A stretch of DNA of 64,000 nt from Variovorax sp. (GTDB lineage Bacteria; Pseudomonadota; Gammaproteobacteria; Burkholderiales; Burkholderiaceae_C), in contig SEGS01000007.1 in assembly GCA_004210915.1 (NCBI GenBank), forward strand, positions 46,175 through 110,174, given 5' to 3'. The notes beneath the pieces were generated by a model. That model did no database searches. It was not told the origin of the DNA and was given only the letters and a program-made list of their open reading frames with translations. Below, piece after piece: positions 48,937 to 57,543 of this stretch (position 1 is its first letter; every line of letters starts with the position of its first letter). The translations under genes were made by a program, and so were the position numbers.

Positions 48937-49776
48937 CTACAGCTCGATGGCGACCGGCTGGTGGTCGGACGCGCGGGTCTGCAGGTCGACGTCGACGCGA
49001 CGAACCTTGGGCGCCAGCGCGTCGCTCACGAAGACGAAATCGCAGGCCACGGGCTCGGGGCCGTAGGTGCGGTCGAACAGCCGGAAGGTCGGTGCGTGCG
49101 GCGTGCTGCCGTGCAGCGCGACCCAGGCATCGTGCAGCTGTCCGCCTTCGAACGGCGTTCTGATCGCGGCGTACTCTGGCTCCGTCGGGCCCAGATTGAA
49201 ATCGCCGCAGAGGATGACGTTCGGCGTGTGCGCCTTGGTGCGAAAGGGCGATGCGCCGTTCTCTTCCTTCGGTGGCGCGGCCGCCTGTGCGCAGGCTTCG
49301 ATGTGCAGGTCCCGCAGTGCGCGGGCCTGCGCCATGCGCTGCGGCGCCGAGTAGTACTCGAGGTGCGTCGTCATCACGCGCACCGGTCCGAGTTCCGGAT
49401 CCTGCACGGTGACCACACTGCACATGCGGGGCATGCTGCGCACGCCGGCGTCGGCCGGCCATGGCAGCGGGTGGTTCCGCACCTGCGCCACCGGCAGTCG
49501 CGTGGCGATCAGGTTGCCGAAGCGCTGGCGTTGGCCATCTGCCGAAAACTCATCGACCGCAGCGCCGAAGAAGAGTTGGAAGCCGGGCAGCAACGCCGCC
49601 AGTTCGGCGGGCTGGTCGCCGGGGCTGCCGGGCATGCCGTCGAAACCTTGCGCGATTTCCTGCAGGCACAGGACGTCGAAGTCGGCCATGGCGCGCGCGC
49701 CTTCGACGATGCGCGCGACGCTCACGGTGCCGTCGAGGCCGCGGCACCATTGGGTGTTCCAGGTGACAAGTTTCAT
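48937..49776 (-). CDS. Endonuclease/exonuclease/phosphatase-family hydrolase
   Basis: A 279-residue EEP-superfamily enzyme with the metal-binding and catalytic motifs LVTWNTQW, LCLQEI, TTHLEYY, ILCGDFNLGP and the terminal ASDHQPVAIEL. No signal peptide is seen, so it should be cytoplasmic. The four-base overlap with the UgpE-like permease gene suggests action on an imported phosphodiester, taking the place that ugpQ holds in other ugp operons. The substrate is inferred only from that context. Confidence 0.88.
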   Translation of the reverse strand: MKLVTWNTQWCRGLDGTVSVARIVEGARAMADFDVLCLQEIAQGFDGMPGSPGDQPAELAALLPGFQLFFGAAVDEFSADGQRQRFGNLIATRLPVAQVRNHPLPWPADAGVRSMPRMCSVVTVQDPELGPVRVMTTHLEYYSAPQRMAQARALRDLHIEACAQAAAPPKEENGASPFRTKAHTPNVILCGDFNLGPTEPEYAAIRTPFEGGQLHDAWVALHGSTPHAPTFRLFDRTYGPEPVACDFVFVSDALAPKVRRVDVDLQTRASDHQPVAIEL

Positions 49777-50606
49777 TTGATGCCGGCGCGCATGAAGCTC
49801 TGCACGAACTGACGCTGAAAAAGAAGGAAGGCGATGAGCAGCGGCGCCGATGTCATGAGCGTCGCTGCCGTGATGATCGACCAGTCGACGCCCTGGTCGA
49901 CGGACGAGAAGACCTGCAGGCCGACGGTGAGCGGCCGGGCGTTGACGCTGTTGGTCACGATGAGCGGCCACAGGAAATTGTTCCAGTGGAAGCTCACCGA
50001 TACCAGTGCGAACGCCGTGTAGACCGGCTTGGCCAGCGGAACGTAAACCCGCCACAACGTCTGCATCGCGCTCGCACCCTCGACCCGGGCGGCATCGTCG
50101 AGCTCTTTTGGAATGCCCATGAAGGTCTGGCGCAACAGGAAGATCGCGAAGGCGGACGCGAAGTAGGGCAGGCCGATGGCGAGCAGCGTGTCGATGAGGC
50201 CGAGCCGCGCCATGGTTTTGTAGTTCTCGACCACGAGGATGTCCGGCATGATCATCAGCTGCACCAGCACGAGGGCGAACGCGATGTTCTTGCCGCGGAA
50301 CTCGTAGCGCGCGAAGGCATAGGCGGCGAGCGTGCCCAGCACCAGCTGCACGATCAGAATCATGCCGACGAGCAGCGTGGTGTTGAGGAAGTAGCGCGCG
50401 AACGGCGCGGCTTCCCAGGCGCGGCGGAAGTTGTCGAGCGTGAGGGGCGCGAAGAGGTCGAAGCGCGTCGAGTACTCGGCCGGATGGAAGGCCGTCCACA
50501 CGGCGTAAACCAGCGGCAGGATCCACAGCAGCGCCAGCAGCCACGCCGCCACCGTGTCGATCCAGGTCGGCTCGTTGAACGCCAGGCGCTGGGGCGCGGT
50601 CTTCAC
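49773..50606 (-). CDS. ugpE: ABC sugar/glycerophosphodiester importer permease (UgpE-like)
   Basis: A 277-residue membrane protein with the EAA motif LDDAARVEGASAMQTLWRVYVPLAKP. The start is GTG 50606, which overlaps the stop of the UgpA-like gene (GTGA); the longer frame lies inside that gene. It partners UgpA in a CUT1 importer. Specificity for glycerol-3-phosphate diesters is suggested by operon resemblance rather than proven by sequence. Confidence 0.87.
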   Translation of the reverse strand: MKTAPQRLAFNEPTWIDTVAAWLLALLWILPLVYAVWTAFHPAEYSTRFDLFAPLTLDNFRRAWEAAPFARYFLNTTLLVGMILIVQLVLGTLAAYAFARYEFRGKNIAFALVLVQLMIMPDILVVENYKTMARLGLIDTLLAIGLPYFASAFAIFLLRQTFMGIPKELDDAARVEGASAMQTLWRVYVPLAKPVYTAFALVSVSFHWNNFLWPLIVTNSVNARPLTVGLQVFSSVDQGVDWSIITAATLMTSAPLLIAFLLFQRQFVQSFMRAGIK

Positions 50607-51475
50607 TTGTAGTGCACCTTCTTGTCGAGCACGAAGAACTGGAACAGCGCAATGCCGGCCAGCACGGCCACGAGCACCACGGTGATCGCCGAGGCGTAGG
50701 CCGTGTCCCAGAAACTGAAGCCCACTTCGTAGAGGTGGTACAGCAGCAGGGTCGATGCATTGTCGGGGCCGCCGCGCGTCAGCACGAACAGATGGTCGAC
50801 CATGCGGAAGGCGTTGATGAAGGCATTGACCAGCACGAAGAGCGTGGTCGGCATCAGAAGCGGCCACTGCACGCGGCGAAAGAAATACCAGCGCGACGCA
50901 CCTTCGATGGCTGCGGCCTCACGCAGGCTCGGGTTGAGCGTCTGCAGCGCGGCCAGGTAGAAGATCATGAAGAAGCCGGCCTCCTTCCAGATCGCCACCA
51001 CCGTGACCGCACCGAGCGCGGTCGACGGGCTGCCCAGCCAGTTGTGCGAAGGCAGGCCCAGCGCGCCGGTGACCTGCTCGAGCAGCCCGTATTGGGGCGT
51101 GTAGAAAAACAGCCAGATGTTGGCCACCGCGATCATCGGCAGCACGGTCGGCGTGAAGTACGCCATGCGGAGGAACGCGCGGCCGGCGATGCGTTCGTTG
51201 ACCCACAGCGCCATCACCAGCGCGAGGCCGATGGACAACGGAATGGTCGCGCCCGCGAACCACAGGTTGTTGCGCACGGCTTTCCAGAACACCGGGTCCT
51301 CGGCCATGACCTGGTAGTTCTCGACGCCCACCCACAAGCTAGCCCGACCCCCCTTGGGCGTCGAGAAAAAGCTGTCGACCAGCGTCGAGATGGCCGGATA
51401 GTGCGTGAACGCGACCAGCAACACCATCGCCGGCAGCAGCATCAGCCATGCGTGAACCGAGCGCTGATTCGTCAT
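50603..51475 (-). CDS. ugpA: ABC sugar/glycerophosphodiester importer permease (UgpA-like)
   Basis: A 290-residue membrane protein with six hydrophobic segments and the EAA loop LREAAAIEGASRWYFFRRVQWP. SFFSTPKGG and WVGVENYQVM near the N-terminus are typical of MalF/UgpA proteins. It is separated from the binding-protein gene by about 115 bp that hold a family-specific repeat. Confidence 0.88.
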   Translation of the reverse strand: MTNQRSVHAWLMLLPAMVLLVAFTHYPAISTLVDSFFSTPKGGRASLWVGVENYQVMAEDPVFWKAVRNNLWFAGATIPLSIGLALVMALWVNERIAGRAFLRMAYFTPTVLPMIAVANIWLFFYTPQYGLLEQVTGALGLPSHNWLGSPSTALGAVTVVAIWKEAGFFMIFYLAALQTLNPSLREAAAIEGASRWYFFRRVQWPLLMPTTLFVLVNAFINAFRMVDHLFVLTRGGPDNASTLLLYHLYEVGFSFWDTAYASAITVVLVAVLAGIALFQFFVLDKKVHYK

Positions 51476-51489
51476 CGCGATGGCACTCC

Positions 51490-51592
51490 TTCGGGAAACA
51501 CCGCGGAACCGGCTTTGCCGGGCCGCTGGTGTTGCCCCCGGTGAGGGGGTGGGAGTCGCGACACGAAGTGCGCAGCGACCTGGGGGAGATTC
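51490..51592. repeat. Intergenic palindromic repeat of the Comamonadaceae type, inside the ugp-like operon
   Basis: The gap between the binding protein and UgpA holds GGCTTTGCCGG, GTTGCCCCCGGTGAGGGGGTGG and GAAGTGCGCAGCGACCTGGGGG blocks, which form hairpins. The combination matches a second dispersed repeat I recall from Variovorax genomes. It also overlaps the 3' end of the binding-protein gene. Such a hairpin could stabilise the upstream mRNA and let more binding protein than permease be made. Confidence 0.68.
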
Positions 51593-52886
51593 ACTTGTAA
51601 GTGCGAAGGATGCGGTCGGCCTCGCGCTGGGCGTCCTTCATGGCTTGCGCCGGCGGCTTGGTGCCGGTCAGCGCGGCCTGCAGGCCGTCGTTCAATGCCT
51701 TGGTGACGCGCTGGTTGTCGTGGGTCGAGAACTCGGCCACCGAGACCGGCAGCTGGTCGCGCGCCACCAACGCAGCGGGAAACTCGGCGCCGTACTTTTT
51801 GAGCGTCGGCGTGTCGTAAGCGGCCTGCGACACGGCGACGTAGCCCGTGTCCATGCTCCATTGGGCGGCGCGCTCGGGTTGCGTGACCCACTTGATGAAC
51901 TTGAAGGCCGCTTCCTGCTGCGCCGGCGTCGACTTCTTGAAGATATAGAAGTTGCCACCGCCGGTCGGTGAGCCCTTGCGCTTGTTGCCGGGGATCATGC
52001 CGACGCCAAAATCGAACTTGGCGTTCGCCTTGATGTTGGTCAGGTTGCCGGTGGTCGTGTAGATGATCGCGGCCTTCTTCTCGAAGAAGTCCTTGGGCGT
52101 CGTGCCCCACTCGACCACGCCCGGCGGATGGATGCCGGCCTTGCCGAAATCGACCCAGGTCTGCAGCGCCTCGATCACCTTCGGATCGTCGAACTTGACT
52201 TGCGTGCCGGTTTCGTTGGCCAGGATCGCGTCGTTGGGCGTGGTCAGCGTCTGGAACAGCCAGTACGGGAAGCCGCTCGAGGGGATCTGCACGCCCCATT
52301 GCGTGACCTTGCCGCTCGCGTCCTTCTTCGTCAGCTTGGTCGCAGCCTCTTTCAGCTCGGCCCAGTTGGTCGGCGGCTTGTTGGGGTCGAGGCCGGCTTC
52401 CTTGAAGAGCTCCTTGTTCCAGTACATCACCACGGTCGAGCGCTGGAACGGGATGCCCCAGGTCTTGCCGCCGGTCTGGCTGTTCATCATGAACGCCTTG
52501 TAGAAGCTGCCCATCCAGGCCTTGTCTTCCGCGGTCCTGGCGAAGGTGTCGAACGGAACGATGGCGTCCTCATCGATCAAGGTGAACATGTCGGTCGACA
52601 GCAGCACCGAGGTGACGGGCGGCGTACCGGACTTGTGCGCAGTCAGCGCCTTGACGATCGTCTCCTGATACGTGCCCGCATAGATCGGCGTCAGCTTGAT
52701 GCCCGGGTTCTCCTTCATGAAGCCTTCTGCAAAGCCATCGATGGTCTTGGCGATCGGGCCGCCCACGGCGACCGGGTAGTAGAACTGCACGTCCACCTGG
52801 CTCTGGGCATGCGCGGCGCCTGCCAGCAGAACGCTGCCGGCGATGACGGGGAGCGCCAGGGCGCCAAGAAAAGTCTTTCGTTTCAC
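51591..52886 (-). CDS. ugpB: ABC importer periplasmic binding protein (UgpB-like)
   Basis: A 431-residue CUT1-type binding protein. The signal peptide ends near AGAAHAQSQ (about residue 28). VDVQFYYPVAVGGPIAKTIDGFAEGF and YAGTYQETIVKALTAHKSGTPP resemble UgpB, as does WGIPFQRSTVVMYWNKELFKEAGLDP. It delivers the substrate to UgpAE. It is transcribed 21 bp after the ATPase gene. Confidence 0.87.
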   Translation of the reverse strand: MKRKTFLGALALPVIAGSVLLAGAAHAQSQVDVQFYYPVAVGGPIAKTIDGFAEGFMKENPGIKLTPIYAGTYQETIVKALTAHKSGTPPVTSVLLSTDMFTLIDEDAIVPFDTFARTAEDKAWMGSFYKAFMMNSQTGGKTWGIPFQRSTVVMYWNKELFKEAGLDPNKPPTNWAELKEAATKLTKKDASGKVTQWGVQIPSSGFPYWLFQTLTTPNDAILANETGTQVKFDDPKVIEALQTWVDFGKAGIHPPGVVEWGTTPKDFFEKKAAIIYTTTGNLTNIKANAKFDFGVGMIPGNKRKGSPTGGGNFYIFKKSTPAQQEAAFKFIKWVTQPERAAQWSMDTGYVAVSQAAYDTPTLKKYGAEFPAALVARDQLPVSVAEFSTHDNQRVTKALNDGLQAALTGTKPPAQAMKDAQREADRILRTYK

Positions 52887-52907
52887 GGTTTCGTCCTTTC
52901 GGGAATT

Positions 52908-53924
52908 TCAATGAATGCGCAGGCCCTGGGCATCGAAGCCGTGCGCGTCGTGCGCGGCCCATTGCAGATGCACCGTCTGGCCCACCTCGGCCTGGTGCCG
53001 GCCCTCGGCCCGCACCAGGAGCGCTTCGGAGCCGACGCCGCAGCGCAGCACCAGATCGGCGCCCAGGTACTCGACGCTCTGCACCACCGCGGCCACACCT
53101 TCGGTACCGAGCGCGATGGACTCGGGCCGCACGCCCAGCATGTGGGCTGCGAGACCCGTCGCGACATCGCTGCCAGCGATGCGACCGTCCGCGAGCGCCA
53201 CGAGATTCATCGGCGGCGTGCCGATGAAGCGCGCAGCGAAGGTGGTGGCCGGCCGCGCATAGAGTGCGCGCGGCGGGCCGACCTGCTCAATGCGTCCCTT
53301 GTTGAGCAGCACCACTTGGTCGGCCATGCTCATCGCTTCGGTCTGATCGTGCGTCACGTAGACAACGGTCAGTCCCAGCTTCTGCTGCAGTTCGCGCAGT
53401 TCGCGCCGCATCTCCTGGCGCAGCTGGGCGTCCAGATTCGAGAGCGGCTCATCCATCAGGCAGACGCGGGCTTGCGCCACCAGCGCGCGACCGAGCGCGA
53501 CGCGCTGTTGCTGGCCGCCCGACAACTGGCCCGGCCTGCGGTCGAGCAGGGCGCCGAGGCCGAGCAGGGCGGCCGCCTCTTTCAGTCGCGCTCTGGTTTC
53601 CGTCTCAGGCGTCTTGCGCACCGACAGGCCGAAGGTGATGTTGTCGGCCACGCTCAGGTGTGGGAACAGCGCGTAGTTCTGGAACACCATCGCAATGCCG
53701 CGCTGCGCGGGCGCCAGGTGGGTGACGTCGCGCCCCGCGATGTGCACCTGTCCGGTGCTGGCTGTTTCAAGCCCCGCGATGATGCGCAGCGTGGTGGACT
53801 TGCCGCAGCCCGACGGGCCGAGCAGCACGCAGAACGCACCTTCTTCGATCTGAAGGTCGATGGCGTGCAGTGCTGTGCTGTCGCCCCAGGATTTGGCGAC
53901 GCCGACGAGCTGGATCGATGACAT
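52908..53924 (-). CDS. ugpC: ABC importer ATP-binding protein (UgpC/MalK-like)
   Basis: A 338-residue ATPase with Walker A GPSGCGKST at 36-44, signature LSGGQQQRVALGRALV, Walker B VCLMDEPLSNLD and a C-terminal regulatory OB domain from about 240 (GVRPESIALG). ATG 53924 is used, since the thirteen extra upstream codons are not family-like. It is the first gene of the minus-strand ugp-like operon and is divergent from the PHB reductase gene, with about 130 bp between. Confidence 0.9.
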   Translation of the reverse strand: MSSIQLVGVAKSWGDSTALHAIDLQIEEGAFCVLLGPSGCGKSTTLRIIAGLETASTGQVHIAGRDVTHLAPAQRGIAMVFQNYALFPHLSVADNITFGLSVRKTPETETRARLKEAAALLGLGALLDRRPGQLSGGQQQRVALGRALVAQARVCLMDEPLSNLDAQLRQEMRRELRELQQKLGLTVVYVTHDQTEAMSMADQVVLLNKGRIEQVGPPRALYARPATTFAARFIGTPPMNLVALADGRIAGSDVATGLAAHMLGVRPESIALGTEGVAAVVQSVEYLGADLVLRCGVGSEALLVRAEGRHQAEVGQTVHLQWAAHDAHGFDAQGLRIH

Positions 53925-54052
53925 TGAATAAGTATATGGAGCGGTTGTGACAGCTGGTTGCAAGCGGGCTCAGTGTTTTCCTCAACCGGCCCGGGAACAA
54001 TTCTCGCTACAGTGACTGCGCCTGTTCAGGCTCTACGAATCAAGGAAAACTA

Positions 54053-54790
54053 ATGAGCAAAAAAGTCGCATACGTCACCGGGGGCATGGGTGGCATCGGT
54101 ACCGCAATCTGCCAGCGCCTGCACAAGGACGGCTTCACTGTCATCGCGGGCTGCGGCCCGACCCGGGACCATGCCAAGTGGTTGGCGGAGCAGAAGGCCG
54201 AAGGTTTCGAGTTCCATGCATCGGTCGGCAACGTCGGCGACTGGAATTCGACGGTCGAGGCGTTTGCCAAATCCAAGGCCGAACATGGCGCCATCGATGT
54301 ACTGGTCAACAACGCCGGCATCACGCGCGACCGCATGTTCCTGAAGATGTCGCCCGAAGACTGGAGCGCGGTGATCGAGACCAACCTCAACAGCATGTTC
54401 AACGTCACCAAGCAGGTGGTCGGCGACATGGTCGAAAAGGGCTGGGGCCGCATCATCAACATCAGCTCGGTGAACGGCGCCAAGGGCCAGGCGGGTCAGA
54501 CCAACTACTCGGCTGCCAAAGCGGGCATGCACGGCTTCACGATGGCGCTGGCCCAGGAGATGGCCAACAAGGGCGTGACGGTCAACACCGTGAGCCCGGG
54601 CTACATCGGCACCGACATGGTGAATGCGATCCGCCAAGAGGTGCTGGACAAGATCATCGCCACCATCCCGGTCAAGCGCCTGGGCAAACCCAGCGAGATC
54701 GCTTCGATCATCTCGTGGCTCGCCACCGATGAAGGCGGTTATTCGACGGGCGCCGACTTCTCGGTGAACGGCGGTCTGCACATGCATTGA
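54053..54790 (+). CDS. phbB: Acetoacetyl-CoA reductase (PHB synthesis)
   Basis: A 245-residue SDR with MSKKVAYVTGGMGGIGTAIC at the start, NNAG in LVNNAGITRD, NISSVNGAKGQAGQTNY (with Ser and Tyr) and the YSAAK motif. It reduces acetoacetyl-CoA to (R)-3-hydroxybutyryl-CoA with NADPH for polyhydroxybutyrate. SD AAGGA lies 5-10 bases before the ATG. It is monocistronic here, with its own terminator 24 bp downstream; the phaA/phaC partners are elsewhere. Confidence 0.94.
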   Translation: MSKKVAYVTGGMGGIGTAICQRLHKDGFTVIAGCGPTRDHAKWLAEQKAEGFEFHASVGNVGDWNSTVEAFAKSKAEHGAIDVLVNNAGITRDRMFLKMSPEDWSAVIETNLNSMFNVTKQVVGDMVEKGWGRIINISSVNGAKGQAGQTNYSAAKAGMHGFTMALAQEMANKGVTVNTVSPGYIGTDMVNAIRQEVLDKIIATIPVKRLGKPSEIASIISWLATDEGGYSTGADFSVNGGLHMH

Positions 54791-54813
54791 GCGTGCTGCG
54801 CATCTGACTCCGA

Positions 54814-54836
54814 AAACCCGCTTCGGCGGGTTTTTT
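54814..54836 (+). terminator. Rho-independent terminator of phbB
   Basis: AAACCCG (stem) CTTCG (tetraloop closing) GCGGGTTTTTT forms a strong stem with a UUCG-type loop and a run of six T residues, 24 bp after the phbB stop. It also ends any transcript before the antiporter gene. Confidence 0.92.
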
Positions 54837-54915
54837 CATGCGCTGAATTGACGCGAGGCGCGCAGGAAGTGGGCATCGGGCGCTGAAGCTGGCATCGTTC
54901 CTGCAAAATGATCCG

Positions 54916-56607
54916 ATGCCGCACAGCGTGACCTTGATCCACACCATCGCCACCGGGCTCGGCCTGGCGCTGGTGCTCGGCTTTCTCGCCGTGAAGATGC
55001 GCTTGCCGGCGCTGGTCGGCTATCTGCTGGCCGGAGTCATCATCGGCCCCTATACGCCAGGCTTCGTGGCCGATGCGGAGATCGCGGCGCAGCTGGCCGA
55101 GATTGGCGTGATGCTGCTCATGTTCGGCGTCGGCCTGCACTTTTCGCTGGACGACTTGCTCGCGGTGCGCAAGATCGCGCTGCCCGGAGCGCTCGCGCAG
55201 ATGGCCGTTGCCACTGTGCTGGGGGGCGCACTGGCCACCTGGTGGGGCTGGAGCTGGGGCGCTGCACTCGTCTTCGGTCTGGCCCTTTCCGTCGCGAGCA
55301 CGGTGGTCCTGCTACGGGCGCTGGAAAGCCTCGGTGTCCTCGACTCCTTCACGGGCCGGATCGCCGTCGGCTGGCTGGTGGTCGAAGACCTCGCCATGGT
55401 CCTGATGCTCGTGTTGTTGCCGCCGCTTGCGGGCGCGATGGGTGGTCGCGTCGATCCCGACGGCGCCGCGCCGATCTGGCAGACCTTGGGCCTCACCTTG
55501 CTCCAGGTCGGCGGCTTCGTGGTGCTGATGCTCGTGGTCGGCAGGCGTGTGTTTCCGTGGCTCCTGTGGCAAGTCACTCGCACAGGCTCGCGCGAGCTGT
55601 TCACGCTGTGCGTGGTGGCCGCCGCAGTGAGCATCGCTTTCGCGTCGGCCGCTTTGTTCGGCGTGTCGTTCGCGCTCGGCGCGTTCTTCGCCGGCATGGT
55701 CATGCGCGAATCAGAGTTCAGCCACCGTGCTGCGGAGGAGTCGCTGCCCCTGCGCGACGCTTTCGCGGTGTTGTTCTTTGTTTCGGTCGGCATGTTGTTC
55801 GACCCGTCGGTGCTGGTGGAGCGGCCTTTTCAGGTGCTGGCAGTCGTGCTGGTCATCGTTGTCGGCAAGTCTGTGGCGGCGTGCGCGCTGGTGCTGGCGT
55901 TTCGCTATCCGCTCGGCACGGCGCTGACGGTGAGCGCGAGCCTGGCCCAGATCGGCGAGTTCTCGTTCATCCTGGCGAGCCTTGGTGTGTCGCTCGGCTT
56001 GCTTCCGGTGGAAGGCCAGAGCCTGATCCTGGCGGGCGCACTGCTTTCGATCGCGACCAACCCGCTGTGGTTCGGACTGATCGAGCCTTTGCAAACCTGG
56101 TTGCACAAACGGTCTTCGTTCATTCGAGGCCTTGCGCTGCGTGACGATCCGCTGGCCGAACTGCCGATGTCCACCGAGGCCCGGTATCTGTCTCGCCAGG
56201 TGGTGCTGGTCGGCTACGGGCGCGTGGGGCGGCGCATCGCGGCCGAACTGACGGCGCGTGACATCCCCTTTGTGGTGGCTGAGCAGAACCGTGAGTTGGT
56301 GGAGTCCCTGCGTGCACAGGGGATGGCGGCGGTCTGGGGCGACGCCGCCGAACCCGTGGTCCTCATTCAGGCGCACATCGCGCGCGCCAAGGTGCTGGTG
56401 GTCGCGACGCCCGACACGCTGAACGTGCGGCAGATGATCGAGAACGCCCGAACGCTGAATCCGGCCATCGAAACGATCGTGCGCAGCCACAACGAGGATG
56501 AGGCGCAGTTGCTCAATGGAGAGGCGTCCGTGACAGTTTTTCTCGGCGAGCACGAACTGGCTCAAGCCATGGCGCGCGACGTCGTCGGCCGCGCTCTTGC
56601 CAACTAG
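54916..56607 (+). CDS. CPA2 K+/H+ antiporter with RCK (TrkA-N) domain (YbaL/Kef-like)
   Basis: A 563-residue membrane protein. Residues 1 to about 390 form a Na+/H+ exchanger-like domain with about 12 helices (LPALVGYLLAGVIIGPYTPG, SVASTVVLLRALE, GWLVVEDLAMVLMLV, AFFAGMVMRES). Residues from about 410 are a TrkA-N domain with the nucleotide motif VVLVGYGRVGRRIAAEL and GDAAEP. It exchanges K+ for H+, with gating by NAD(H) or other ligands at the RCK domain. The next gene is convergent. Confidence 0.92.
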   Translation: MPHSVTLIHTIATGLGLALVLGFLAVKMRLPALVGYLLAGVIIGPYTPGFVADAEIAAQLAEIGVMLLMFGVGLHFSLDDLLAVRKIALPGALAQMAVATVLGGALATWWGWSWGAALVFGLALSVASTVVLLRALESLGVLDSFTGRIAVGWLVVEDLAMVLMLVLLPPLAGAMGGRVDPDGAAPIWQTLGLTLLQVGGFVVLMLVVGRRVFPWLLWQVTRTGSRELFTLCVVAAAVSIAFASAALFGVSFALGAFFAGMVMRESEFSHRAAEESLPLRDAFAVLFFVSVGMLFDPSVLVERPFQVLAVVLVIVVGKSVAACALVLAFRYPLGTALTVSASLAQIGEFSFILASLGVSLGLLPVEGQSLILAGALLSIATNPLWFGLIEPLQTWLHKRSSFIRGLALRDDPLAELPMSTEARYLSRQVVLVGYGRVGRRIAAELTARDIPFVVAEQNRELVESLRAQGMAAVWGDAAEPVVLIQAHIARAKVLVVATPDTLNVRQMIENARTLNPAIETIVRSHNEDEAQLLNGEASVTVFLGEHELAQAMARDVVGRALAN

Positions 56608-56623
56608 GTGCCGCGGGGGCGGC

Positions 56624-56641
56624 GCAACAGCGCGCTGTTGC
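56624..56641. repeat. 18-bp perfect palindrome between convergent genes
   Basis: GCAACAGCGCGCTGTTGC is a perfect palindrome in the 53-bp gap between the antiporter stop and the convergent gene's stop. There is no T-tract on either side, so it would be a weak terminator at best; a protein-binding site is also possible. Confidence 0.5.
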
Positions 56642-56660
56642 AGCCGCTCAGTTCATGCTT

Positions 56661-57065
56661 TCAAAGATCCTCGATCACCAGCGTTCGATAGCGCTGAGCA
56701 ATCGCGTACGGCACCGTGCGAACCACCGCCATCATGGCTTCGGCAGCCTCTTCGTCCTTCGTCTCGACGAGGAGGGCGGTGTGCCCTTCGCGGGCCAGCT
56801 TTGTATACGCGCGGACGGTGGCGCCTTCCGTTCCAGCCGAAGGCAGCGGGTTGTCGGCATCGCTCGTCGTGGGGGTGATCTGGGACAGCACGGTTTCAGG
56901 CGGGATCAATGTGATGGCCTGGCTGCTAAATCCGTTTTCGACCAGTTGTGACGCCACTTGGCGGGCGTTTTCCGCGTCAGCGAACATCACGAATGAATGC
57001 CCGGTGGGGTAGAAGGCGCCGCCGATCGTCGCCAGCATGCTCGAATCAAGGTTGAAATGTTTCAT
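56661..57065 (-). CDS. Conserved hypothetical protein, general-stress-protein-like
   Basis: A 134-residue soluble protein with no signal peptide. The segment HSFVMFADAENARQVASQLV plus GFSSQAITLIPPE resembles the short alpha-beta repeats of general stress protein 17M-like domains, as does the second half (GHTALLVETKDEEAAEAMM). The function is unknown. It reads away from an AT-rich intergenic region that also serves the gene at 57316. The family call is only tentative. Confidence 0.7.
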   Translation of the reverse strand: MKHFNLDSSMLATIGGAFYPTGHSFVMFADAENARQVASQLVENGFSSQAITLIPPETVLSQITPTTSDADNPLPSAGTEGATVRAYTKLAREGHTALLVETKDEEAAEAMMAVVRTVPYAIAQRYRTLVIEDL

Positions 57066-57192
57066 TTTGCTTCCGCTCCTGGATGTTTAAGGCTGCTTAT
57101 CAGAGTACGAGCGGATCCAGGAATCACTGTAGGAAAAGCATGGGAGCTGATATCAACAATTTGCCTCCAAACGCTGAGTTGCGCTTGGCGTG

Positions 57193-57230
57193 TTGTATCA
57201 ATGTAATTAAGAAATTACGACTAGATACAA
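57193..57230. promoter_or_regulatory. Nested inverted repeats in an AT-rich intergenic region (possible operator)
   Basis: Two nested dyads share one centre region: TTGTATC (57193-57199) with GATACAA (57224-57230), and inside them GTAATT (57203-57208) with AATTAC (57213-57218). The surroundings (57066-57315) are far more AT-rich than the genome and separate two divergent genes, so an operator or imported DNA is plausible. The rest of the 250-bp gap shows nothing else I can support. Confidence 0.45.
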
Positions 57231-57315
57231 TTGTGCGATGGCGTGACATTGTTCGCAGACGTTGATGGGGAGGCTGCTTACGATCCACGCCAGACCACCG
57301 GCATACGCTTGACCC

Positions 57316-57543
57316 ATGTCACAACTGCGAAATATTGCACTCACTGTTCATGAACTCGAAGTAGGCGAGTTCTATTGGGTATTGATGGAAGGGACGACGG
57401 AAGTGGTCACTGAGGCGCTGCCGTACCTCCCGCTGGACGCGGCGCGGGATCCGCACGCCAGTTATGCGAATGCTTTGGTGGCGGGTGTGGCCGCCATTCG
57501 GCGGATGTTTGGCAAGGACGGGCCGCGCGTCCACGCGCCGTGA
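57316..57543 (+). CDS. Conserved hypothetical protein, 75 residues
   Basis: A small soluble protein: HELEVGEFYWVLMEGTTEVV followed by LPYLPLDAARDPHASYANALVAGVAAIRRMFG. There is no signal peptide or membrane segment, and I do not recognise a family. Codon use looks like that of the host. It overlaps the next gene by one base at TGATG, so the two are likely expressed together. The function is unknown. Confidence 0.65.
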   Translation: MSQLRNIALTVHELEVGEFYWVLMEGTTEVVTEALPYLPLDAARDPHASYANALVAGVAAIRRMFGKDGPRVHAP

